Below, piece after piece: positions 19,683 through 28,672 of a stretch of DNA of 64,000 nucleotides; the first letter of the stretch is position 1, and the number at the start of each line of letters is the position of its first letter. The DNA comes from JABMQB01 sp963666575 (GTDB lineage: Bacteria > Bacteroidota > Bacteroidia > Bacteroidales > Prolixibacteraceae). The translations under genes and the position numbers were made by a program. The stretch is from NCBI GenBank assembly GCA_963666575.2, contig CAXXYG010000021.1, positions 1 through 64,000 of the forward strand, read 5' to 3'. The notes below the pieces were generated by a model. That model saw only the letters and a list, made by a program, of their open reading frames with translations. It made no database searches and was not told the origin of the DNA.

Positions 19683-20757
19683 TACTTAAAGTATTTATTT
19701 TATTAATTAAATAATGATCAACTAAAACCAGAGCAGCCATTGCTTCAACTATAGGTACCGCACGCGGCAACACACATGGGTCATGCCTCCCCTTTGGATT
19801 AATAACAACTTCATTTTCATCGGCATCAACCGTTTTTTGCTCTTTTAAAAGAGTTGCGATTGGCTTAAATGCTACACGCAAATAAATATCTTCGCCATTG
19901 GAAATACCACCCTGGATTCCGCCTGAGTTATTGGTTTTAGTATGAATGCCACTTTCATCCTTTATAAACACATCATTGTGCTCTGACCCACTTAATTTAG
20001 TGCCTTCGAAACCCGATCCATAATCAAAACCTTTCACTGCATTAATACCTAACATAGCAAAACCAAGGTCGGCGTGCAGTTTATTAAAAACCGGTTCGCC
20101 ATAACCTACTGGCACTCCTTTAGCCACACAAGTTATAACACCTCCAACGGTATCATGTTCATTCCCCGCCTTTTCAATCCTGGCAATCATTTTTTCGGCC
20201 ATGTCCAAATCAGGGCACCGTACGATATTACTTTCAGTTAAAGAAAGGTCAAGGTCGAGGTATGATTTTTCAAGTTTTATTTCGCCAACCTGTGACACAA
20301 ATGCATTAATTTCGATGCCTGCACTTTTAAGGATCCCCTTTGCAATGGCACCTGCAACTACCCTTGCTATGGTTTCGCGGGCCGATGACCTGCCTCCCCC
20401 CCTATAATCGCGTGTACCATACTTTTTAGCATAGGTATAATCGGCATGTGAAGGGCGGAAAACGTTTTTTAAATCGTTATAATCGTTTGAATGTTGGTCT
20501 TTATTCCAAATGGCAAACGCAATAGGTGTTCCCTGAGTTTTACCCTCAAATACACCCGATAGAAACTGAACTTCGTCCGACTCCTGACGTTGTGTGGTAA
20601 TTTTCGACTGCCCTGGTTTCCGCCTGTTTAATTCATTCTGGATAAAATCCATATCAATTGTGAGTCCGGCTGGGCAACCATCAATAATACCACCAATCCC
20701 TTTTCCATGAGATTCGCCAAACGAAGTTAGCCTAAAAAGTTTTCCAAATGTATTCAT
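19675..20757 (-). CDS. aroC: chorismate synthase
   Basis: The 360-residue protein has the family signatures FGESHGKGIGGIIDG near the start, YRGGGRSSARETIARV with the FMN/phosphate-binding residues, and RHDPCVLPRAVPIVEAMAALVL near the C terminus. It makes chorismate from 5-enolpyruvylshikimate-3-phosphate with reduced FMN, the last shared step to aromatic amino acids. Length is standard. No other aro genes are adjacent. Confidence 0.97.
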   Translation of the reverse strand: MNTFGKLFRLTSFGESHGKGIGGIIDGCPAGLTIDMDFIQNELNRRKPGQSKITTQRQESDEVQFLSGVFEGKTQGTPIAFAIWNKDQHSNDYNDLKNVFRPSHADYTYAKKYGTRDYRGGGRSSARETIARVVAGAIAKGILKSAGIEINAFVSQVGEIKLEKSYLDLDLSLTESNIVRCPDLDMAEKMIARIEKAGNEHDTVGGVITCVAKGVPVGYGEPVFNKLHADLGFAMLGINAVKGFDYGSGFEGTKLSGSEHNDVFIKDESGIHTKTNNSGGIQGGISNGEDIYLRVAFKPIATLLKEQKTVDADENEVVINPKGRHDPCVLPRAVPIVEAMAALVLVDHYLINKINTLSNA

Positions 20758-20762
20758 AATAT

Positions 20763-20798
20763 AAAAAAACCTCGTTCCCCTTTAATCGGAAAACGAGG
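20763..20798 (-). terminator. rho-independent terminator after slyD
   Basis: On the minus strand CCTCGTT (20798-20792) pairs with AACGAGG (20776-20770), with additional CC/GG pairing inside, followed by a run of seven T. It lies between slyD and aroC and would separate their transcripts. Confidence 0.75.
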
Positions 20799-20837
20799 AT
20801 AATGTAGTTAAATTGACCTAATTTTCAAAATATTGTT

Positions 20838-21428
20838 TTAGCAACCACAACCGCAGCCACCTTCAGAGGATTCAGTTCCACAGCTGCCATCGTCACAACC
20901 ACCTGAATCACAAGAATCGGCTGAACCACAACCACAACCGCCTGAGCCATTTATAATTTGAGCAATTTCTTCTTCACTTGCTTCACGGACTTCAATAACA
21001 TTTCCTTTAAAATATAAATCTTCGCCAGCCAGAGGGTGGTTAAAATCCATTTTTACTATTTCTTCAGTGATTTCCAATACCAGGCCATTCATTCTTTGGC
21101 CGTTACTACTCATCATAGGAACAGCATTGCCAACTTTTATAAGTTCATCATCGAATTTCCCTTCAACTAAAAATACATTTTTAGGAAGGTCAACAACAGC
21201 TTCTTTATTTACAGCACCGTAAGCATCAGCATTTTTAATACTAATTTCAAACGATTCGCCTGAATTTAAAGGGGCTAACTCTTCCTCAAATTTAGGGAGC
21301 ATCATTCCTGCTCCAAATAAAAACTGTAACGGATTTTCCGTTGAAGCTTGTTCAATTAATTCACCCTTATCGTTATCTACGTGTAAATCGTATGTAAGAG
21401 TGACCATTTTATTTTTATCAATTCCCAT
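20838..21428 (-). CDS. slyD: SlyD-like FKBP-type peptidyl-prolyl isomerase
   Basis: FKBP/SlyD architecture: VTLTYDLHVDNDKGELIEQ, LIEQ..PLQFLFGAGMMLPKFEEEL, then the insert-in-flap domain (DAYGAVNKEAVVDLPKNVF...DFNHPLAGEDLYFKG). The C terminus is a Gly/Cys-rich metal-binding tail (GGCGCGSADSC...GGCGCGC) like the nickel-binding tail of SlyD, but with cysteine instead of histidine. The ORF extends upstream to a TTG at 21488, but I prefer ATG at 21428 (MGIDKNKMVTL) or 21407, because a promoter-like TACTTTG lies inside the extension. Likely roles are proline isomerisation, chaperoning and metal handling in the cytosol. Confidence 0.9.
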   Translation of the reverse strand: MGIDKNKMVTLTYDLHVDNDKGELIEQASTENPLQFLFGAGMMLPKFEEELAPLNSGESFEISIKNADAYGAVNKEAVVDLPKNVFLVEGKFDDELIKVGNAVPMMSSNGQRMNGLVLEITEEIVKMDFNHPLAGEDLYFKGNVIEVREASEEEIAQIINGSGGCGCGSADSCDSGGCDDGSCGTESSEGGCGCGC

Positions 21429-21582
21429 ATCGTTTTCAAATAATTTTTTATCAAAGTACAAAGAAACAATTTTAACCCGATAGAACAAAACACCAAATAC
21501 TCTTTTTTAGTACTCTTCAGGAAAAATTAATGTTATGGTAATTCAAAACTCTATCTTAGATGTAACATTAGCATACACTTAC

Positions 21583-23521
21583 TTATTTTTTAACCAATTT
21601 TGTTGAATATGATTGATCTTCAGAAATAATTTTAACAAAATAAATTCCTGAAGGTATATTTCCCAATCCTGATATTTCAATTTCATTTTGATTATAAAAA
21701 TTTTCCATTCGGATTATTTTACCCGAAACATCATAAATCGAATATGTTCCTTCATTAACCGGCATTTTTATTTTAATCCTGTCAACAAAAGGGATTGGGG
21801 TAAGTTTTAAATTCCGGTTCATTCAAAACCGATGCTACCGTATAAATTCTGGCTACAACTATAAATGAATGATTGGTTTTTTTTTCCGTTTGAAGTGGCA
21901 GAAACTGTCACTACTGATTGGCCGGTACTATTTTCAGCTATGGTTATTTTTATAAAATTTTCCATTACATGTGTCACAGCATTCTCAAGTTGATAAATTG
22001 AGGCAGAAACAATATCCTGATTACTACTACTTTCGATGGCAAATTCCATTAAACTATCACTATTATCATAATCAGTAAAGACGGAATCAAGTGGCAGATA
22101 AAAAATTCGTCCGGGAGTCCAACCTCTGCCCACATCGGCTATCGGATTAATAACTACCGGTGCTTCATCAAAATGGTTCAACTGATCAATACAAAAATAA
22201 GCCGGAGTATTCATTCCCCAATTACCATTATCAGGACGATGATAATTTAAATTGTAGTTTTGAGATTCGTCCTAACGATGACAAATCAAGCCATTGCCAA
22301 TCGTCAACAATATAATCCAATGTATTATCAGCAAACCGGAAATCAGCCAGGTAAAATTCAATACTATCACTGATGTTCCCAGCTGTATCTATACCATAGA
22401 TGTCAATTTTAAACCAATCTTCCTCATTTCCGGTGGTTCCACCAAACATTTTCGCATACTGGTCGCCTTCTTTCATCGACCAATAGGCATATGTACTATT
22501 AGTGAGGTAACATCCATTAAGAACTGTATCTGAAAATTCAATTTCAGAAAACTCCTGAAACATAGGCCACTGCATAATTAGATGTTTCAAGAGCACCACT
22601 GCCGGCAATAGAACTATACTGGTTTCCATACCCTCTGGTTTCTATATCAACTGTCGATGAAGCGGCAAAGCCAGACCAACTCCCCCATTCCAAATTAAAC
22701 ATATTTTTAAACAAAAAACCTTCGCTGGTAAAACCACCGGCAAGGTCGGGCCCCATTATAAAATCCTGTTGAGTCAAATACAACATCCTCAATATCAGCC
22801 TCATTGATTTTAACCATTGCGGGTGGATTACCTCCTAAATCATCGATACAAAAATAAGCAGGTGTGTTCATCCCCCAATCACCATTATCTGTTGATTCCA
22901 AAAATAAAATGAAGATTTTTAACCTCAACCCAAAACACTTAAATCAACCCAGGTCCAATCATTAATAATATAATCCATCAATGAATTCGAAAACCGGTAA
23001 TCAGCCAGATAAAAATCAACACACCCAGTTGTATCGCCTGATTCATCAAATCCATAAATCAGAAGTTTAAAATAATCAGGGTCGCTGCCTGATTCGCCAC
23101 CAAATTTCTTCGAAAATGCGTCGCCAGCAAACATTGAATAATAGGCATAGGTACTGTTGGTAAGGTATAATCCCGATACTACCGACGAACTATCGAGCTC
23201 AACCTGCGCATTCCCACTAACCCAGGCAGTAGCATAATTAACCGATTGATTATTCCCTGTACCCGTAATTGCACTGTACTGATTCGAATAATCTGCAGTA
23301 ATAACATCGGTTTGGTTCGTATACGAAAAACCATCCCAACTCCCCCAGGCAGCATTAAAATTGTTGTAAAACGTAAAACTACCGCTTTTAAAAGAACCCG
23401 ATTCATCAGAACCATTCCAGAACGAATTTTCATCGAGAGCTAAGCTGTCGAAAGTTGCAACACTCTGCCCATTTGCCAAAAATGCGGCACACATTAAAAA
23501 TAAAAAGTAAATTTTTTTCAT
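21583..23521 (-). pseudogene. double DUF4465 protein with T9SS tail, frameshifted
   Basis: Conceptual repair gives one exported protein of about 645 residues: signal peptide (MKKIYFLFLMCAAFLANGQ), two homologous DUF4465 domains (each with LTNSTYAYxSM, KxFGG, YFKL/WFKI.IYG, FYLADxRF, DWxWxDLSxLG, and NTPAYFCID), then a linker and a type IX secretion tail (KTYPNPFVDRIKI...YSTKLVKK). Five single-base insertions break it: near 22926, in the GGG at 22748-22750, in the AAAA near 22548, near 22235, and in a nine-base T run at 21877-21885. All regions between are clean. A cobalamin riboswitch lies directly upstream, so the product was probably involved in B12 capture at the cell surface. Real decay and sequencing error both remain possible. 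Confidence 0.82.
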
Positions 23522-23637
23522 AGTAAAATTTCTTGTTAATTGAACAATAAATTTTACAATACTTTAGACATTGGGAATACAGGAAAAATACTTTTCACCT
23601 GAGCTTTTATCCCGAAAGCTTCAAATATTGTAGTCTA

Positions 23638-23800
23638 TGTAATGGCAGGTCTTCTGGCTCGCCTGTGGTTACCGCCTTCCCAACCTAATAAAGGCAAGTG
23701 GCATTGATAGCAACCAAATTTTGGCTTACAGCTGCGGGTACAGCTCCGGAATTTCCTGACAAATCAGAATCACCGGATTCCCTATTAATCTATATTTTAG
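23638..23800 (-). promoter_or_regulatory. cobalamin (B12) riboswitch
   Basis: Read on the minus strand the region contains the conserved cobalamin aptamer landmarks in order: AGGGAATCCGGTG, TTCCGGAGCTGTACCCGC, AGCTGTAAG, a GGGAAGGCGG stem, and the B12 box AGCCAGAAGACCTGCC at the 3' end (near 23645-23660). It points to the DUF4465 gene starting at 23521 and away from the TonB receptor on the plus strand. Adenosylcobalamin binding would be expected to repress the downstream gene. Confidence 0.93.
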
Positions 23801-23922
23801 AACCAATTACTTTACAAAAGTAATATTCTCATCGATTTGTTTCACTAAAAAGTATAATAAATAAATAGTTTTATTCAACACAAACAAGTTTTGTTTGTTG
23901 TAGTTCTAAATTCAAAAATCAG

Positions 23923-26252
23923 ATGACAAAAAATATATTTCTATTCTTACTTGTATTCCTATTTTCTATTAGTGCTTATTCAAAACAAGGCGATGATGCA
24001 AACATTATTGGGCACGTTGTTTCACAAGGAAAACACATGCCTTTTGTGAATATTTACCTCGAAGGAACCCAACTTGGCACGACCCACCGATGTTACCGGC
24101 CACTACCAATTAATTGATGTCCCTATTGGTGAATATACTCTTGTTGCCAAAATGATTGGTTACAAAATAAAAAAAGAAAAAATAGTAATTCATTCTGACG
24201 AAACCCTCGAGATAAAGTTTGAAATTGAAGAAGATATTATCCGAATGGATGAGGTAGTTATTACCGGGACCAAAACATTTAAACGCCAAACCGAAAGTGC
24301 AGTAATAGTAAATGTATTAGATTCACGGACCATTGAAAATGTAGCGGCCAATACTGTTTCTGAAGGCTTAAATTTCCAACCGGGACTTAGGATGGAAACC
24401 GACTGCCAAACATGTAATTACAGCCAGCTACGTATGAATGGCCTTGGAGGTGCCTATAGCCAGGTTTTAATTAATAGCCGCCCTGTTTTTTCAGCTTTGG
24501 CCGGATTATATGGTTTGGAACAAATGCCTGCCGAAATGGTCGAACGAATTGAGGTTGTGCGTGGAGGTGGTTCAGCCTTATATGGTTCAAGCGCAGTAGG
24601 TGGCACTGTAAATATTATTACAAAACTTCCACAACGAAATTCATTTCAGGTTTCATCGAATAATTCAGTAATAAATGGTCAGGCAACCGATTATTTAATT
24701 AACGCGACAATCACTGCCCTGGCACAAAAACGTAATGCAGGTATATCGGTTTATACATCGCACCGCCAACGGGGCGATTATGACCACAATAACGATGGGT
24801 TTTCAGAATTACCTTCGCTTACAAATAATTCATTTGGATTTAATTCCTTTTTTAGACTAAATGAAAATCAAAAAATTGAGGCCAATTTTTCAAGCCTTCA
24901 TGAATACAGGTACGGTGGTGAAATTATTGAGGGCCCTGCCTATCTTGCAAAACAATCGGAAGAGCGTACGCATAACATTTTAATGGGCGGAATTAATTAC
25001 GAATTAATAAGTAAAAACAACCGCACATTCACCGGAATATATATTGCCGGGCAATCAACAAAACGCAAACATTATACTGGTATAGCTCCTTCGGATGAAC
25101 AGGAATTAAGTGATTTTAGGGCAAATCCTCCCTATGGTACTTCAAAAAACTACACATTTGTTTCAGGAATTCAGGTGAACCATACAGCATACGATTTTTT
25201 TGGTGGGACAAACATTCTGACATTTGGTGCTGAATATAAAATTGATGATATCTACGACATAATAAAATCATACGATTATTTGATTGACCAGGTAAGTAAA
25301 AACGCCGGATTTTTTGCCCAAAGCGATTGGGATATAAATTCAACATTCACATTATTGACAGGAATAAGGGCAGACAAACACAATTTTGTAGATCAAGTAA
25401 TTTTAAACCCCAGGATTTCAATGCTGATTCACCCCACACAGAACACTCAAATCAGGGCTTCGTGGGCAACTGGTTTTAGGGCTCCTGAAGCTTTTGATGC
25501 CGACATGCACATTGCTTTTGCCGGTGGTGGTATTCAAACCATTCAATTGGCTGATGATTTGGAAGAAGAAAAATCGCAAAGCTGGAGCCTTTCATTAAAC
25601 TATGATAAACCTACTGAAAAACATGTATATGGATTTACGGCCGAAGGATTTTATACAAAACTCAGTAATACCTTCATTTTAGAAGAAATTGGAACCTCTG
25701 AAACAGGAAACTCCATTTTAGAAAAACACAATGGTGGAACCAGTGCCGTTTATGGAGCAACTTTTGAGGCTCGCGGAAATTATAACCGAATTATTCAATT
25801 GGAGGCTGGAATTACGCTTCAAAAAAGTGAATACAGCCAGGAAGTAGCGTGGTCGGAAGAATTGCCGGGAATTAAAACTCACCTGCGGTCGCCTGATGCA
25901 TATGGTTTTTATACCTTATCATGGACTCCCAAAAGTAAATTTAAAGCTTCCTTATCGGGAATTTATACTGGTAATATGTTAGTCCCTCACTATGGATTGA
26001 CAGGTGACGCAGGTACCCTCCGAGATGGATATCCTTTATACGTCTCCCACTTTCTGGGAAACAAACCTAAAGGTTTCATACTCTTTTGAGATAAAACGAC
26101 TGGATTCGTCCATTGAATTTTTTGGAGGAGCAACTAACCTGTTTAACCAGTACCAAAATGATTTTGATAGTGGTAAAAACCGCGACAGTGGCTACATTTA
26201 TGGACCAGCCAAACCAAGGGCCATCTTTTTGGGGATTAAACTCTTTAACTAG
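23923..26252 (+). pseudogene. TonB-dependent receptor (BtuB-like), frameshifted twice
   Basis: Conceptual repair gives about 776 residues: signal peptide (residues 1-21), a carboxypeptidase-like regulatory domain (GHVVSQGKHMPFVNIYLEG...GEYTLVAKMIGY), a plug (VVITGTKTFKR, VERIEVVRGGGSALYGSSAVGGTVNIIT) and a barrel ending GIKLFN. The segment CQTCNYSQLRMNGLGGAYSQ is typical of a Bacteroidota receptor subgroup. Frame breaks are extra C residues in CCC at 24083-24085 and at 26046-26048. A nearby cobalamin riboswitch on the other strand makes B12 a reasonable substrate guess, but the riboswitch does not control this gene directly. It overlaps the next gene's 3' end by 8 bp. Confidence 0.82.
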
Positions 26253-27204
26253 CATTAACAACATTTTCAGGTTTTGCATCTAAATATGCTTTAATATTCT
26301 GAACAGCAATTTTCATTAACCGCTGCCTTGCCTCGAGTGTAGCCCAGGCAATGTGAGGAGTAATAAAACAATTTTTTGCCGAAAGTAATGGATTATTTTC
26401 CAGTGGAGGTTCAGTTGCTAACACATCAACGCCAAGGCCCGCTATCTGCCCGGCATTTAAAGCATTAGCAATGTCCTTATCATTTAACAAAGGGCCACGA
26501 CCTGTATTAATAATAAAAGCGGATGGTTTTGCAAATTGTAACAATTGTTCATTTACAAATCCTTCGTTTTCGGCAGTAAGCGGGCAATTCACACTTATAA
26601 AATCACTCACTTTTACCAATGATTGCAAATCAACCTGTGTTGTATTTTCCACTGCTCCATCTTTCCTGCTTCGGTTATAAAAAACCACTTTCATACTAAA
26701 GGCGAGTGCCACCCGGGCAACCGCCTGCCCAATTTTTCCAAAACCTATAATCCCAATAGTTTTACCCGAGAGTTCAATTTGTGGTGTTAACTGATAAGTA
26801 AAATCAATACAGTTTGCCCATCGCCCTGATTTTACTGAATTGGAATGCATGTCTACCCGTTGGGTAAAATTTAAAATATGTGCAAACACCATTTGGGCAA
26901 CCGAATCGGTGCTATAGGCAGGAATATTTGTAACCATAATTCCTGCTTCTTTTGCTGCTTCTATATCAACCACATTAAAGCCCGTTGCCAAAACACCAAT
27001 GTATTTTATGGCCGGAAGCTGGCTAATTATTTTTTGATCAATTACTACCTTATTAGTTATCACAATTTCTGCTCCTGCCGACCTTTCAATAATTTTATCA
27101 GCCGAAGTCCGTTCATAAACAGATACATCGCCAAGTGATTTTAAGGATTCCCAGCTCAAATCACCGGGATTTAGTGTAAATCCATCAAGCACAACTATTT
27201 TCAT
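26245..27204 (-). CDS. D-2-hydroxyacid dehydrogenase (glycerate dehydrogenase-like)
   Basis: The 319-residue protein has the D-isomer 2-hydroxyacid dehydrogenase fold: GIIGFGKIGQAVARV (NAD-binding GxGxxG), FIINTGRGPLLND (substrate Arg), VLATEPPLENNPLL (Glu) and FITPHIAWAT (catalytic His). The end closely resembles hydroxypyruvate/glycerate dehydrogenases, which reduce hydroxypyruvate with NADH. It follows a zinc alcohol dehydrogenase gene by 31 bp in a likely two-gene operon. Confidence 0.9.
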   Translation of the reverse strand: MKIVVLDGFTLNPGDLSWESLKSLGDVSVYERTSADKIIERSAGAEIVITNKVVIDQKIISQLPAIKYIGVLATGFNVVDIEAAKEAGIMVTNIPAYSTDSVAQMVFAHILNFTQRVDMHSNSVKSGRWANCIDFTYQLTPQIELSGKTIGIIGFGKIGQAVARVALAFSMKVVFYNRSRKDGAVENTTQVDLQSLVKVSDFISVNCPLTAENEGFVNEQLLQFAKPSAFIINTGRGPLLNDKDIANALNAGQIAGLGVDVLATEPPLENNPLLSAKNCFITPHIAWATLEARQRLMKIAVQNIKAYLDAKPENVVNAS

Positions 27205-27235
27205 ACAGTGTAGTTATAATAATGTTCTTAAAAAA

Positions 27236-28276
27236 CTAAAGGTTTATCATTGCTTTAATTACGCCATCTTTATATCCTTCAACAATTTCAAAAGCCTTAT
27301 GTGTTTCATCAAAATTAAAATAATGCGTAACCATTTTTTCAATATCCACTTTGCCACTGGTTACAAGATCAATGGCTTCTTCAACAGAATGGTTCTGACG
27401 CCGGACATTGATAATTGTAATTTCTTTGCGACGCATATTATCCATATCAAATGAATAACTTGCCGCAGGAGGAATTCCAATTAATACTAATTTTCCGCCC
27501 GGTTTTAGTATTCTTATGGCATTGTCAACTGCTGCCTGTTCACCACTTGCTTCAAAAACCACATCAAGCAATAACGGTTCATTTTCGCTGATTTTCAATA
27601 GAAGGTCCTCATTATCAGAACTTAAGGCATATTTGACTCCTAATTCCTTTGCCTTTTGCAACCGGTATTCCAGAGGTTCTATCATTCCAATATTGGAAAT
27701 ACCATCAGCCTTTAGTTTTAACAAAACACTTAAACCTATTGGCCCGGAACCAAATATTCCAATAGAGGAATTAATATTCTCAATTTTCGCCAAATTAACG
27801 GCATAAACTCCAATTGTAAAAGGTTCAATTAAAGCAGCCTGAACCGGATTCATTTTGCCGGTAACCGGAAAACATGTAAAACCGGGCATTATCAAATACT
27901 CCGAAAGGCATCCTTCAATTTGCCCCGGGCACCCCAAAAACCTATTGTTACGGCATGTATGCGGCCTTCCAGCGTTACACTGATCACATGTGCCACAATG
28001 TATGGCAGGATCAACTACCACAAGGTCACCTTCTTTTAAATGTGTTACTTCTGATCCTATCTCAACAACTATTCCTGAACATTCATGCCCAACAATAAAA
28101 GGGTAATCAACAACCTGTGATCCAATTTTACCTTCGGTATAATAATGAATATCCGATCCACAAACACCAATTGAAGCAATTTTTAATAACACATCTGTAT
28201 TATTAATTATAGCGGGCATTGGTTTTATACCCTCCTGCATTTTTTTTATTCCTGTAAGTTGCACTGTTTTTATCAT
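27236..28276 (-). CDS. zinc-dependent sorbitol/polyol-type dehydrogenase
   Basis: The 346-residue protein is a medium-chain dehydrogenase. Catalytic-zinc ligands lie in GVCGSDIHYY and GHECSG; the structural-zinc loop is CGTCDQCNAGRPHTC; the NAD-binding turn is FGSGPIGLSVL. The closest family pattern is sorbitol/xylitol or related polyol dehydrogenase. Together with the downstream hydroxyacid dehydrogenase it suggests polyol or sugar-acid oxidation; the substrate is not determinable. Confidence 0.88.
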   Translation of the reverse strand: MIKTVQLTGIKKMQEGIKPMPAIINNTDVLLKIASIGVCGSDIHYYTEGKIGSQVVDYPFIVGHECSGIVVEIGSEVTHLKEGDLVVVDPAIHCGTCDQCNAGRPHTCRNNRFLGCPGQIEGCLSEYLIMPGFTCFPVTGKMNPVQAALIEPFTIGVYAVNLAKIENINSSIGIFGSGPIGLSVLLKLKADGISNIGMIEPLEYRLQKAKELGVKYALSSDNEDLLLKISENEPLLLDVVFEASGEQAAVDNAIRILKPGGKLVLIGIPPAASYSFDMDNMRRKEITIINVRRQNHSVEEAIDLVTSGKVDIEKMVTHYFNFDETHKAFEIVEGYKDGVIKAMINL

Positions 28277-28506
28277 GGGAATATTGAATATTTTAGTGTG
28301 TAAAATAGAAAAAGATACTCATCTGAGCACCAAAAACTGCCTGTTTTTGACGAAAAAAAAGGAAATTTAACCTTCCAAAAATGCTGTATTTTAACATTTT
28401 TTAGAATAATTAAAGAAATAACACAAAAAATGTTAAAAATAATCCCGCTAATAATCAAATATTTACACTCAAACTTTACCTAAACATCAATAAAAAGTAA
28501 AATTTA

Positions 28507-28672
28507 TTTGCCACGATTTATATAAATGTATTATATTAGCAATGCCTTAAGAAAAAAGTTACAGAGGACATATTGTTTATTCCTTTTCTTATAAACTGAT
28601 ATTGTTTTCTGATCTAACTAAACTAAACTATGAACAATCGGGTTATCGCCAGTGAAGATAACCCGTTTTTTT
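28507..28672 (+). ncRNA. candidate small RNA with own promoter and terminator
   Basis: A promoter-like TTTG (28507-28510), 21-bp spacer and TATATTAGC (28532-28540, one mismatch to TAnnTTTGC) is followed by about 130 nt without an ORF. The stretch ends in a strong terminator: CGGGTTATC (28639-28647) and GATAACCCG (28657-28665) plus seven T. A C/A-rich single-stranded-looking segment (CTAACTAAACTAAACTATG) precedes the terminator. I do not recognise the family. The rest of the gap 28277-28506 shows nothing. Confidence 0.5.
28639..28672 (+). terminator. rho-independent terminator
   Basis: Perfect 9-bp stem (CGGGTTATC / GATAACCCG) with a 9-nt loop and a seven-T tail on the plus strand. It ends at the 3' end of the MATE gene, which runs the other way, and would terminate the candidate small RNA. 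Confidence 0.88.
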
